A DNA stretch of 64,000 nt from TMP-86 sp046347195 (GTDB lineage Bacteria; Pseudomonadota; Gammaproteobacteria; Steroidobacterales; Steroidobacteraceae). The translations under genes and the position numbers were made by a program. A model generated the notes under the pieces. That model was not told the DNA's origin. It searched no databases and worked only from the letters and a program-made list of their open reading frames with translations. The stretch is from assembly GCA_046347195.1 (NCBI GenBank), contig JAXMGQ010000027.1, positions 5,299-69,298 of the forward strand. The letters are read 5' to 3'. Below, piece by piece: positions 1 through 9,543 of the stretch (position 1 is its first letter; every line of letters starts with the position of its first letter).

Positions 1-3000
1 AGCCTGAAGCGTCGGCCTGTTCGAGGCTGTCGATGAGGTAGTTGCCGCTCGCATCGGTGGTCCCGGTGCGTGACACGGCATTGTTGAACACATCGTGTCC
101 GGTCAGGGTGAGCAGGACCCCGTTCACGCCATTCTCGCCGCCATCGATGACGCCGTTGTTGTTGTTGTCGCGGTACACCCGGCCGGCGATGCTCGACTTG
201 ACGAGGCTGACGGTGCCGGTGTTGGAGTTGTTGCCGGACACCAGGTCGACGCTGAAGGTGCTGACCGATGCAGTATTGGTGTAGCTGGTCGGGTACGGCG
301 CGGAAGGTGGCTTCCGGATCACCACGTCCACCGTGACGGTCTGCGCGGTGCTGGGCGCCATGGTTCCGAGGTCGCAGGAGAACTGGGTCAGGCCGCTGTT
401 GGTGCAGGTACCAGGTCCCGGGCTCACGCTGTAGGTGAGCGGCGAGATGATCTCCATGTTGGTGGGGAGCGTGTCGCTCAACGTGGTCTGGTAGGCGTTG
501 CCCGGCCCGTTGTTCGCCACGGCGATCTGCCACTGGAAGGTCTGGCCATACTGCAGCGGCGGCGATGAGATCACCGCCGTCTTGCTGCTGACCTGCACGT
601 CGGCCTTGGCGCGCACCGCCGTGGGCTCGGTGGCCGTGTTGTTGCCACTGTTGGACTCGGTTTCGTTGGAACCGACGGTCACGGAGTTCGAATAGGTATC
701 ACCCGTCGCAGCCGGCGCAGTGTTGATCTGGTAGCGCAGGTAGCGCACCGAATTGGCGGCAGCCTCCAGGCTCGGAGAGGTGCAGTTCACCACCTGCGTC
801 GCGGGGCCTGTCACCGTCGCGGCGCCCGACACGCTGCACACGGCCGCGCCGTGGCAGGACAGCGGATCATCCGAGTCGCACAGGAAGGTCACCGAACGGC
901 CGTTCGGCGGCGAGTAGGTGTTCTGGAAAGTGACGCCGGTGGCCTGCGAGGGTCCCGAGTTCGTCACCGTCACCTTGTAGGTGATGATGTTGGTGGAGGT
1001 GTTGATGCCATCGAAGCCCAGCGGATCGGGCGCGACGCCGGCGAAGCTGGACACGTCGGTGATGTTGGCGATCAGGTCGACCAGCGCCGTGTTGATGTTC
1101 AGCGTCGCGCTCTTGCTGTCGTTCGCGGCATTGGAATCCACCGTCGTGGTGGCGATGGTCGCGGTGTTCGGCAGGTTGCGCCCTCCGGGCGGGGCGGCCA
1201 TCCACTTCGGCCGCGCCACCACCGTGACCGTCTGCGTGGCGTTCGCCGCCATGCTGCCGATGGCGCAGGACAAAAGATCCGCGCCCGCGTTGAAGCTGCA
1301 GGATCCCTGGCTTGCGCTCGAGGACTGCACGGTGTAGCCCGAGTCCCCGCCGGCTGGACTGAACTGGTCGGCCAGCGTGACGTTGGCGGCGGTGGACGGG
1401 CCGTTGTTCTTGAAGGTGATGACGTAGGTGGCATCCACCCCGGCGCGCACCGGGTTGGGGGTCACGGTCTTGCTCTGCACCGTGACATCGGCGATGGGCT
1501 GCACCGTGGTGTTGACGCTGGAGCTGTTGTTGCTGCGGTCGGGGTCGCCCACCGTGGTCGAGTTGATCGACGCGGTGTTGGTGAAGGCGCCATCCGCCAT
1601 GGGCCGCTGGACGGTGATGGTGATCACCGCGGTCTCCGCCGTATCGGCCGGCGCACCGCTGTGGAACAGGAGCGAGGCGTAGTTGCAGGTGACCGTGGCG
1701 GTGGCCACGGAGCAGGAACCCGTGGATCCCTTGTTGCCCGTGCCGGCGGAGGCGTTGATGAGGGTGCCGCCCGCGAGCGCCGTGCGCATCGGGATCACGT
1801 CGCTGACCACGACGCTGGCCGAGTCGTCGGGTCCCTGGTTGGAGATGGTCAGCGTGTAGGTCAGCGTGCCGTCCGCCGTGGTGACCGGGTTGAGATCCCC
1901 TGCCTTGACGATGCGCAGGTCCGCCCGGGCGGCCGTGGAGGCCACCGACGCGGAGACGCAGTCATTGGCGCTGTTGGGGTCGGTGATCGCCCCGCCCAGC
2001 GCCACGCAGCCCTGGTTGGTGAGCGAGGCCGCGCCCGTGGCGGTGGTGGTCAGCGTCAGCGCGGGCGCATTGGTGTTGATCGCGAGCGGCCCGTTGCGGG
2101 TGCAGGTGAACACGCCGGCGGCGAAGGCGCAGCTCCAGCCATTGTTGGTGAACGAGGCGGGACCGGTGTAATCCTCGCCCGCCGGCAGCGTGTCGGTGAT
2201 CGTGATGGTGGAACCGGCCGTGAGCGCACGCGGGCCGTTGTTGCGCGCCGTGAGCACGGAGGTGATGGTCGCCCCCTGCGCCACCGGGTTCGGCGAGCGC
2301 GTCTTGGTGATCGACATGTCCGCGCCGTCGCGCTGCAGGGTGAAGTTCACCGTGCCGCTGTTGTTGCCGGCATTGGGGTCCGCGGTGCTCGCCGAGATGG
2401 TGGCGGTGTTGCTGCTCGACATGCCGCCGGCCGGCACGAAGGTATCGTCGGGCGCGGTGGCGGTCACGCTGATGTTGTCGGTCGCGCCGACGGGAAGCGT
2501 GGCACGGGTGCAGGTCACCGTGCGGGTGCCCTGGTTCACCGAGCAGCTCCAGTTGGTGCCGCTGGCCGCTATCCCCGTGAAACCCGCGGGCAGCGTGTCG
2601 GTCACGCTGACGGTGGAGGCCGCATCCGGCCCGCTGGCATTGCGCGGCGACAGCGTGAACGTGGTCGCACCGCTGGCGATCACCGGCGAGGGCGACACGC
2701 TCTTGGTGATCGACAGGTCCGCCCCCGAGATGACGGCGACGCTCGCGGTGGCGGTGTTGTTGTTGGGGATGCCATCCGGTGTGGCGGCCGAGACGGTCGC
2801 CGAGTTGGTGATGGTGCCGTTGATCGAGGAATTGACCTGCGTGACGATGCTCAGCACCGTGTTCGCGCCGCTGGCGAGCGCGGTGCTGCGCGTGCAGGTG
2901 ACGACACCGGCGGCAGCCGAGCAGCTCCAGCCGCTGCCCGAGGCCGACACGTAGGTGACATTGGGTGGCAGCGTGTCGCTGACGCTCAGGGAGGACGAGG

Positions 3001-3541
3001 TGTCGGGCCCGAGGTTGGTGGTGGTCAGCGCGTAGGTGACCTGGCCTCCAGCGGTGACGGGGTCCGGGGAACCACTCATCGCGAGCTGAAGGTCGGCCCC
3101 GGCCGTGACCGAGGTGGTCTGCGAGACGCTGCTCGCGGATTCACCCGGCGTGGTCTAGGTGGCCACGGCGTTGCTGGTCAGCGTGCTGCCACCGGCGGCG
3201 GTCACTTGCAGGGAGATGTTCACGAACTTGTCGGTGTTCGCCGGCACCGTGCCGAAGTTGCAGACCACGTTGGGCGCCGAGTAGCTGCAGGCGGCATCCG
3301 ATGCGGAGACGAAGCTGGCCCCGGCCGGGATGGGAACCGTGAGCACCACGCCCGCGGCCGAAGAGACGAAGCTCGTGTTGCTGACCTGGAGCTGGTAGGT
3401 CAGCGCATTGGTGGCGGGAACCGGATCAGGAACGTCCTGAAAGTTCAGCAGCTTGATGATGGGATCGGCTTGGGCTGTCCCCATCGCCAGCAATCCCATG
3501 AGCAGCCACCCGGCCCGGCGTCCTTGTCGTTTGGCTTGCAT
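1..3541 (-). pseudogene. Large secreted DUF11-repeat protein, interrupted by one in-frame stop; 3' end outside window
   Basis: The first 25 residues form a signal peptide (basic start, hydrophobic core, AQA at 23-25). The frame then carries at least eight units of about 120 residues of the DUF11 (Ig-like, cell-surface) type, each opening with AD-[IVL] and a PNPV-like turn and holding an N-[NS]-GP motif, followed near the window edge by an SdrD-B-like domain (YRDNNNNGVIDGGENG). A single TAG at 3155-3157 stops translation after 128 residues, between unit 1 and unit 2, yet the same frame stays open for the remaining 3.1 kb. The product would be an exported structural or adhesive surface protein. 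The stop is a point mutation or base-call error; no frameshift is needed to join the parts. Upstream lies an AT-rich promoter-like stretch. The function is not predictable beyond the surface location. Confidence 0.85.
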
Positions 3542-3610
3542 CTGGCGCTGTCTTCCTGATGAGTTGAGGGAGCGCCCGCGGCCTCATTGCCGCGGACCTT
3601 GAACATAATA

Positions 3611-3620
3611 TTACCGGTAA
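3611..3620. promoter_or_regulatory. Palindrome TTACCGGTAA upstream of the DUF11 gene
   Basis: A perfect 10-bp palindrome with a central CCGG sits about 70 bp upstream of the DUF11 start, inside an AT-rich stretch (3601-3635) that stands out from the GC-rich surroundings. It could be an operator overlapping the promoter. No regulator can be assigned from the sequence. Confidence 0.3.
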
Positions 3621-3736
3621 CAATTGCAAAAAACTGAGAATTCCATCCCGAAAATCATTGGCTTGCGCCTCAAATCGGGACGGCCCCTGAACACGCGGGA
3701 AGGTGTCTCGCCGAACCGCTGACCGCGGACGGGGAA

Positions 3737-5398
3737 TCAGCGCTGGCGGGACTGCCAGTCGGTTGCCCGATAGGCCGGAGCCTCGGAGGGTGGGAGCATC
3801 GGGCCGCCACGGATGTGATCCGCCGCCTTCTCCGCCAGCATGATCGTCGGCGCGTTGAGGTTGCCGTTGGTGATCTGCGGCATGATCGAGGAATCCACCA
3901 CCCGCAGGCCCGCAAGCCCCCTCACCCGGGTTTCCGGGTCGACCACCGCTTGCCCGTCATCGGCGGCGCCCATCCGGCAACTGCAGGACGGGTGGAAGGC
4001 GCTCTCCACCTTCGCCCGCACGAACTCGTCGATCTGCTCGTCGCTCTGCACCTGGGAACCGGGCTGGATCTCGCGGCCGCGGAAGGCATCGAAGGCCTTC
4101 TGCGCAAAGATCTCCCGGGTCAGGCGCACGCAGGCCCGCATCTCGGGCAGGTCGTCCGGGTGCGTGAGGTAGTTGAGGCGGATCACCGGCTTGTCCTGCG
4201 CTCGCGCGCTGGCGAGGCGCACTGAACCGCGGCTCTTCGAGCGCATCGGCCCGACATGCGCCTGGAAACCGTGTTCATCGGCGAGCGAGTTGCCATCGTA
4301 GGCCACCGCCATCGGCAGGAAGTGGAACTGGATGTCGGGATACGGGATGCCCGCGGCGCTGCGGATGAACCCGCAGGTCTCGAAATGATTGGTGGCGCCG
4401 AGCCCGTCCTTGAACAGCAGCCAGCGCGCGCCGATGAGCGCCTTGGACCAGGGGTTCAGCACCGAGTACAGGCTCACGGGCTGCGTGCAGGCCACCTGGA
4501 AATAGAACTCCAGGTGATCCTGCAGGTTCTCCCCCACGCCCGGCAGGTCAGCCGTGACTTCGATGCCATGCTCGCGCAGTTCCGCCGCCGGACCCACGCC
4601 GGAGAGCTTCAGCAGCTGCGGTGTATTGATCGGACCCGCGCACACCAGCAGTTCGCGGTTCACGCGCACCCGTCGTGGCGCCCCGCCCTCCACGTACTCG
4701 AGCCCGACGGCGCGGCGGCCCTCGAACAGGATGCGGGTTGCGAGCGACTCACTTCGCACCACCAGGTTCGTGCGCTTCATCGCAGGCCGTAGGTAGGCGT
4801 TCGCGGCGCTGCAGCGCCGGCCTCGGTCCACCGTCATGTCCATGCGGCCGAAGCCTTCCTGCTGGAAGCCGTTGACGTCCTGCGTGTGCGGATAGCCCGC
4901 CTCGCGCGCCGCCGCGAGCCAGGCGGCGTGCAGCGGATTGCGCAGCGTTCCGTAGCAGGTCTTGAGCGGCCCGTCGGCGCCGCGATACTCGTCCCCGCCC
5001 TCCAGGCGCCCTTCGGCCCGGCGAAAGTACGGCAGCACGTCGCGGTACGCCCAGCCGCGCGCTCCCAGCCGCTCCCAGCCGTCGAAATCCCGGGCATTGC
5101 CGCGGATGTACACCAGGCCATTGATCGAGGAGGACCCGCCCAGCACCTTGCCTCGCGGCGTGTGGATGCGCCGTCCGCCCAGGCCCGGCTCGGCTTCCGT
5201 GTGATAGAACCAGTTGAAGCGCGGCATGTTCATCGGGATCGACAGCGCCGAGGGCATCTGCACCCAGATCGAGCGGTCCGAGCCGCCGTACTCGAGCACC
5301 AGCACGCGATCACGGCCCGACTCGGTGAGCCGGTTCGCCAGGACGCAGCCGGCAGAGCCTGCGCCGACGATCACATAGTCGAAACTTTCCTCGCTCAC
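3737..5398 (-). CDS. betA: Choline dehydrogenase (GMC oxidoreductase)
   Basis: This enzyme oxidises choline to betaine aldehyde, normally membrane-associated and FAD-dependent. The protein has about 553 residues, the size of E. coli BetA. The N-terminal FAD motif VIVGAGSAGCVLANRL is followed by the GMC signature region (GKVLGGSSSINGLVYIRG). Near the C-terminus are the GMC active-site His (FHPSCSCRMG) and the second conserved segment (NGNLNAPTIML). A GTG start at 5396-5398 preceded by a GGGGAG site fits BetA better than the in-frame ATG at 5483-5485, which lies inside the upstream gene. It follows the betI-betB fusion by 13 nt in the same direction, so the two enzymatic steps from choline to glycine betaine are co-transcribed. 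Other GMC alcohol dehydrogenases are possible on sequence alone; the neighbours make BetA the best call. Confidence 0.92.
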   Translation of the reverse strand: MSEESFDYVIVGAGSAGCVLANRLTESGRDRVLVLEYGGSDRSIWVQMPSALSIPMNMPRFNWFYHTEAEPGLGGRRIHTPRGKVLGGSSSINGLVYIRGNARDFDGWERLGARGWAYRDVLPYFRRAEGRLEGGDEYRGADGPLKTCYGTLRNPLHAAWLAAAREAGYPHTQDVNGFQQEGFGRMDMTVDRGRRCSAANAYLRPAMKRTNLVVRSESLATRILFEGRRAVGLEYVEGGAPRRVRVNRELLVCAGPINTPQLLKLSGVGPAAELREHGIEVTADLPGVGENLQDHLEFYFQVACTQPVSLYSVLNPWSKALIGARWLLFKDGLGATNHFETCGFIRSAAGIPYPDIQFHFLPMAVAYDGNSLADEHGFQAHVGPMRSKSRGSVRLASARAQDKPVIRLNYLTHPDDLPEMRACVRLTREIFAQKAFDAFRGREIQPGSQVQSDEQIDEFVRAKVESAFHPSCSCRMGAADDGQAVVDPETRVRGLAGLRVVDSSIMPQITNGNLNAPTIMLAEKAADHIRGGPMLPPSEAPAYRATDWQSRQR

Positions 5399-5411
5399 CT
5401 GGCTCTCCCCT

Positions 5412-7547
5412 TCAGTAAGGCGCCTCGACATCACCCATCGCGACGTACACGCTCTTGAGCTGGGTGTAATGCTCGATGGCGGCACGGCCGTTCTCGCGGC
5501 CCAGGCCCGAGAGCTTCACGCCGCCGAAGGGCAGCTCGATGGGCGTGATGTTGTAGTGGTTGATCCAGCAGGTGCCCGCCTGCAAGCGCGCGATCACCCG
5601 GTGCGCGCGCGTGAGGTCGTTGGTGAACACGCCGGCCGAGAGCCCGAAGTCGGTGGCGTTCGCGCGCGCCACGACCTCTTCTTCATCGCCGAAGCTCAGC
5701 ACCGACATCACCGGCCCGAAGATCTCCTCGCGCACGATGGCCATGCCGTCCTCGCAGGCATCGAACACCGTGGGCTCGACGTAGTAGCCGCGCGCGAGCG
5801 CGACCTCGCGGGGCCGGCGGCCGCCGATGAGGAGCTTCGCGCCTTCGGCGCAGCCCCGCTCGATGTAACCCAGCACCTTGTGCAGATGCGCCTCGCTCAC
5901 CAGCGGGCCGACCTGGGTTGCAGGATCGAGCGGATCGCCCAGACGCATGCGCGCCACGCGCGCCAGCAACCGCTCCAGGAAGGCTCGACGGAGCGATGCA
6001 TGCACGAACACGCGCGTGCCGTTGGAGCACACCTGGCCGGTGGAGTAGAAATTCGCGAGCATCGCGCCCGAGACTGCGTTGTCGAGGTGCGCATCCTCGA
6101 ACACGATCAGCGGCGACTTGCCGCCGAGTTCCAGCGTCACGTTCTTGAGCGTCGCGGCGGCATCGGCCATCACGGCCTTGCCCGTACCCACCTCGCCGGT
6201 GATCGACACCTTGCGGATGCCGGGGTGTCGCGTCAGCAGGCGCCCCGTGTCGGCGAAGCCCTGCACCACCTGGAACACCCCGCGCGGGAGCCCCGCTTCG
6301 GCGAACACCTCGGCGAGCTTCACCGCCGTCATCGGGGTGAGTTCCGCGGGCTTGAACAGCATGGCATTGCCGCAGGCCAGCGCCGGGGCCGCCTTCCAGC
6401 AGGCGATCTGCAGCGGGTAGTTCCACGCGCCGATGCCGGCGACCACGCCCAGCGGCTCGCGGCGCGTGTAGCCGAAGGCCGAGGGCCCCAGGTTCAGGTG
6501 CTCGCCGGCCAGGCCATGGGCGATGCCCGCGAAATATTCCAGACAATCCGCGCCGGACAGCACATCCACGACGCTGGTCTCCTGGATGGGCTTGCCCGTG
6601 TCGCGGGTCTCGAGCTCGGCCAGTTCCTGGTTGCGCGCACGCAGCAGGGCCGCCGCCCGGTTCAGCACCCGGGCACGCGCCGCGCCGGTCATCGCGCCCC
6701 ACTCGACCTGCGCGGCGCTGGCGGCCTTCACGGCCGCATCGATCCCGGCAGGGCCATCCACGCGGAAGCGGCCGAGCACCTCGCCGGTCGCGGGATTGAT
6801 CGAATCGAAGCTGTCGCCGAAGCCCGGGCTCTCGCGCTCGCGGCGCGCCGGCGCCGGGGCTGCAGGTCCAGGAGCGATGCCGGCACCGCTCTGTGCGCCG
6901 CGCTGGGCACCGCCTCGCGCGAGGTGGCCATCGACGAAGTCGGTGAGCATGGCGCGCGCACTGCCGCTGTCGGCCTCGCGCCATTCCGACAGCGCGGCCC
7001 GCAGCCACACCCCATCGATCAGCGCGGCGATCAGGCCGGCGAACCGCTGCGCATCGGCCACCGGCATGAGCTGCCCGAGCGCGCTGCGCAGGTTGGAGAG
7101 CATGCGGCGCTGGTACGCGGACTGGATGCGGCGCAGCCCACGCGACTGCAGCGCCTGTCCCCAGAAGGCGAGCCAGGCCGTGCCGGTTCGCCGGTCGAAT
7201 TCCCCCGGAGCGAGATTGCCATCAATGACCGCCTGGATCCGCTCGCGCGGCGTACCGGCGACCTTGAGCCGCTGCCGCACCTGGTCGGCCACGCGCCGGG
7301 ACAGCGAGCGGAAGGCCGCGTCCAGCAGGCCATCCTTGTCGCCGAAGTAATGCGCCACGAGGCCGGCGGACACCCGCGCACGGCGCGCGATCACCTGCAG
7401 GGTGGAACCGCTGAAGCCCTCCTCGGCCAGGCTGTCGAGCGTGACGTCGATGAGCTGCTGGCGGCGTCCCTCTTCCTGCACGGGGTCGGGCCGAACCGCC
7501 CGCCGCCTGACCGTTGACCGCCTGTTCAATCGCTTTTGAACTGCCAT
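5412..7547 (-). CDS. betI-betB: BetI-BetB fusion: TetR-type repressor joined to betaine aldehyde dehydrogenase
   Basis: One uninterrupted frame of 711 residues. Residues 25-210 are a full-length BetI-type TetR regulator: helix-turn-helix around 45-70 (VIARRARVSAGLVAHYFGDK), ligand domain with AWLAFWGQAL and LIAALIDGVWLRAALS, and the usual BetI C-terminus. Residues 211-245 are a Gly/Ala/Pro/Arg-rich linker. Residues 246-711 are an NAD-dependent aldehyde dehydrogenase of BetB type: Asn376 in WNYP, Glu473 in LELGGKSP, nucleophile Cys507 in GQVCSNGTRVFV, and the C-terminal QLKSVYV. The first strand of free BetB (the LYIxG segment) is missing. In E. coli betI and betB are adjacent separate genes. 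The product should both oxidise betaine aldehyde and bind bet-type operators, comparable in logic to the DNA-binding enzyme PutA. The other two frames across the linker hold no lost betB start, so a simple indel artefact is unlikely. Confidence 0.93.
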   Translation of the reverse strand: MAVQKRLNRRSTVRRRAVRPDPVQEEGRRQQLIDVTLDSLAEEGFSGSTLQVIARRARVSAGLVAHYFGDKDGLLDAAFRSLSRRVADQVRQRLKVAGTPRERIQAVIDGNLAPGEFDRRTGTAWLAFWGQALQSRGLRRIQSAYQRRMLSNLRSALGQLMPVADAQRFAGLIAALIDGVWLRAALSEWREADSGSARAMLTDFVDGHLARGGAQRGAQSGAGIAPGPAAPAPARRERESPGFGDSFDSINPATGEVLGRFRVDGPAGIDAAVKAASAAQVEWGAMTGAARARVLNRAAALLRARNQELAELETRDTGKPIQETSVVDVLSGADCLEYFAGIAHGLAGEHLNLGPSAFGYTRREPLGVVAGIGAWNYPLQIACWKAAPALACGNAMLFKPAELTPMTAVKLAEVFAEAGLPRGVFQVVQGFADTGRLLTRHPGIRKVSITGEVGTGKAVMADAAATLKNVTLELGGKSPLIVFEDAHLDNAVSGAMLANFYSTGQVCSNGTRVFVHASLRRAFLERLLARVARMRLGDPLDPATQVGPLVSEAHLHKVLGYIERGCAEGAKLLIGGRRPREVALARGYYVEPTVFDACEDGMAIVREEIFGPVMSVLSFGDEEEVVARANATDFGLSAGVFTNDLTRAHRVIARLQAGTCWINHYNITPIELPFGGVKLSGLGRENGRAAIEHYTQLKSVYVAMGDVEAPY

Positions 7548-7752
7548 GGTCGTCCGCCTTGCGCTGCTGATTCCCGCGCGGCATGCTGGGATCTGCCCGC
7601 TGCATCGACAAGAGTTTAATATAAATAAAATCTGGTAGTTACGGCATAAAGCTCAACCACCAGGAGAGACACGCTGAACGCGCATTCAATTCTGCTGCAG
7701 GCAGGGCGCCGATGCAATCATCGCGCTGGACCACTCAGGATCCTGGAAAGTC
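7548..7752. promoter_or_regulatory. Divergent promoter region between betI-betB and the choline/betaine transporter
   Basis: This 205-bp gap separates divergent genes and holds the only AT-rich patch nearby (7612-7635), with GTTTAATATAA at 7614-7624. The same kind of AATATAA box occurs before other quaternary-amine operons in the window (10744, 19425, 27641). It is the natural place for BetI-type repression and for the promoters of both genes. Exact -35/-10 elements cannot be fixed by eye. Confidence 0.5.
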
Positions 7753-9543
7753 GTGCAAGTGCTCAGATTGGTTTCGCTCCTGCTCCTGCTCGGCTGGATC
7801 CCGCGCGCCTTCGCCGAGCCGGCCTCCTGCCACGAGGTGCGCCTGTCGGACATCGGCTGGACCGATGTGACGGCCACCACCGCGCTCACCGCTGAGCTGC
7901 TGAAGAAGCTCGGCTACAACCCCAGGATCACGGTGCTGTCGGTGCCGGTGACCTATGCATCGATGCGCCACGGGGACATCGACCTGTTCCTCGGCAACTG
8001 GATGCCGGCGCAGGAGGCCGACCGCCGGCCTTATCTTGCGGATCACTCGATCGAGGTGGTGCGGGCGAACCTCTTGGGCGCGAAGTACACCCTCGCCACC
8101 CTCGCCCCCGGGCACGCGGCCGGGATCAGGGACTTCGCCGACATCGCCCGCTTCGGCCCGCAGCTCGACCACACGATCTACGGCATCGAATCCGGCAATC
8201 CCGGCAACCTGCACGTGCTCGAGATGATCCGGCACAACCAGTTCGGACTGGGCTCGTTCCGCCTGGTCGAATCCAGCGAGCAGGGGATGCTTGCGCAGGT
8301 GGAGCGCGCGGCGCGCAATCACGCGCCCATCGTGTTCCTCGCCTGGGAACCGCACCCGATGAACGAGCGCTTCGAACTGCGCTACCTCACCGGCGGGGAC
8401 GCCGTGTTCGGGCCGGACTTCGGCGGCGCCACCGTCTACACCAACGTGCGCGCCGGCTACCTCGCGCAATGCCCGAACCTCGCCCGGTTCGTGCGCAACC
8501 TCGCCTTCACCCTGCCCATGGAAAACGAGATCATGGATGCCATGCTCAACGGCCACCAGCAGCCGGAAGGCGCGGCGGCCGCCTGGCTCACCGACCACCC
8601 CGGCGCGATGAAGGCCTGGTTCGACGGCGTGCGGACGGCGGATGGCCAGCCCGTCCCGATCGGACCCGCCGCTGCGGCGACGAACCCGCACCTGAGCTTC
8701 GAACAGCGCATCACGCAGCACAAGATCCCGGTGGGTGACTGGGTCGCCGGCGGCATCGACTACGTGAAGCGGCACGGCACCTGGCTCTTCGATGGCATCT
8801 CCGCCGTGATCCGCGGCTCGGTGCAGGGCATGAACGCGGCCCTGAGGGCGGCGCCCTCCTGGCTCACCATCCTCGCCATCACGGCGCTTGCCTTCGTCCT
8901 GCGCCGCTCCTGGCCGCTGGCGGTGTTCGTGCTCGCCGCGCTCCTGTTCATCATGAACCAGGGCTACTGGACTGCGACCATCGAGACGCTCTCGCTGGTG
9001 CTGGTGGCCGCGCTCCTGTCCACGCTCATCGGCGTGCCGCTGGGCATCCTCGCGGCGCATCACCCGCGCTTCCACGAGTCACTGCGCCCCGTGCTCGACC
9101 TGATGCAGACGTTGCCCACCTTCGTCTACCTGATTCCCACCCTGGTGCTGTTCGGCCTCGGCGTCGTGCCCGGCCTCATCTCCACGGTGATCTTCGCCCT
9201 GCCCGCACCGATACGCCTCACGCACCTGGGCATCTCTTCCGTGCCGACGCCGCTTCTCGAGGCGGGCGAAGCCTTCGGCGCGACGCGGCTGCAGATGCTG
9301 TGGAAGGTGGAACTGCCAAGCGCCGCGCCCACCATCGTGGCGGGCATCACCCAGTGCATCATGCTCAGCCTGTCCATGGTGGTGATCGCGGCGCTGGTGG
9401 GCGCCGGCGGACTCGGCGTGCCGGTGGTGCGGGCGCTGAACTCCGTGCAGGTGGGCATGGGGTTCGAGGCGGGCTTCGCCATCGTGCTGCTCGCCATCGT
9501 CCTGGACCGCATCACCCGGCCCCGCGTGGAGCGGCCGCGCTGA
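7753..9543 (+). CDS. Choline/betaine ABC transporter: substrate-binding domain fused to permease
   Basis: The 596-residue protein starts with a signal peptide (MQVLRLVSLLLLLGW, cleavage near residue 21). Residues about 22-310 form a quaternary-amine binding protein of the ChoX/ProX class (IGWTDVTATTALTAELLKKL; GDIDLFLGNW). Residues about 330-596 form a ProW/ChoW-type permease with several membrane segments and the EAA-type loop (EAGEAFGATRLQMLWKVELP). The order binding domain first, permease last is the reverse of OpuABC-type fusions and would leave the binding domain tethered in the periplasm. A GTG start at 7753 is used because it opens directly onto the signal peptide. The gene overlaps the ATPase gene by one base (TGATG). 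Its position divergent from the choline oxidation genes supports choline or glycine betaine as substrate. Confidence 0.88.
   Translation: MQVLRLVSLLLLLGWIPRAFAEPASCHEVRLSDIGWTDVTATTALTAELLKKLGYNPRITVLSVPVTYASMRHGDIDLFLGNWMPAQEADRRPYLADHSIEVVRANLLGAKYTLATLAPGHAAGIRDFADIARFGPQLDHTIYGIESGNPGNLHVLEMIRHNQFGLGSFRLVESSEQGMLAQVERAARNHAPIVFLAWEPHPMNERFELRYLTGGDAVFGPDFGGATVYTNVRAGYLAQCPNLARFVRNLAFTLPMENEIMDAMLNGHQQPEGAAAAWLTDHPGAMKAWFDGVRTADGQPVPIGPAAAATNPHLSFEQRITQHKIPVGDWVAGGIDYVKRHGTWLFDGISAVIRGSVQGMNAALRAAPSWLTILAITALAFVLRRSWPLAVFVLAALLFIMNQGYWTATIETLSLVLVAALLSTLIGVPLGILAAHHPRFHESLRPVLDLMQTLPTFVYLIPTLVLFGLGVVPGLISTVIFALPAPIRLTHLGISSVPTPLLEAGEAFGATRLQMLWKVELPSAAPTIVAGITQCIMLSLSMVVIAALVGAGGLGVPVVRALNSVQVGMGFEAGFAIVLLAIVLDRITRPRVERPR

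Noticed and set aside
3155..3157. TAG read as pyrrolysine or programmed read-through
   Set aside because: The protein is a structural repeat protein, no pyl genes or methylamine methyltransferases of the MttB type are in the window, and no stimulatory element is visible.
851..3559. A 902-codon open frame on the plus strand opposite the DUF11 gene
   Set aside because: Its text is Arg/Gly/His-rich without any family signature; it is a GC-skewed shadow of the repeat protein on the other strand.
5469..7517. A 682-codon plus-strand open frame opposite the BetI-BetB fusion
   Set aside because: No domain is recognisable, and the opposite strand carries complete regulator and dehydrogenase motifs. 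Typical antisense shadow in GC-rich DNA.
5412..7547. BetI-BetB fusion as a product of a lost stop codon through an indel
   Set aside because: The linker is low-complexity and in frame with both domains, and the alternative frames show no betB start or the missing first strand. Not excluded absolutely, hence the suggested re-sequencing.
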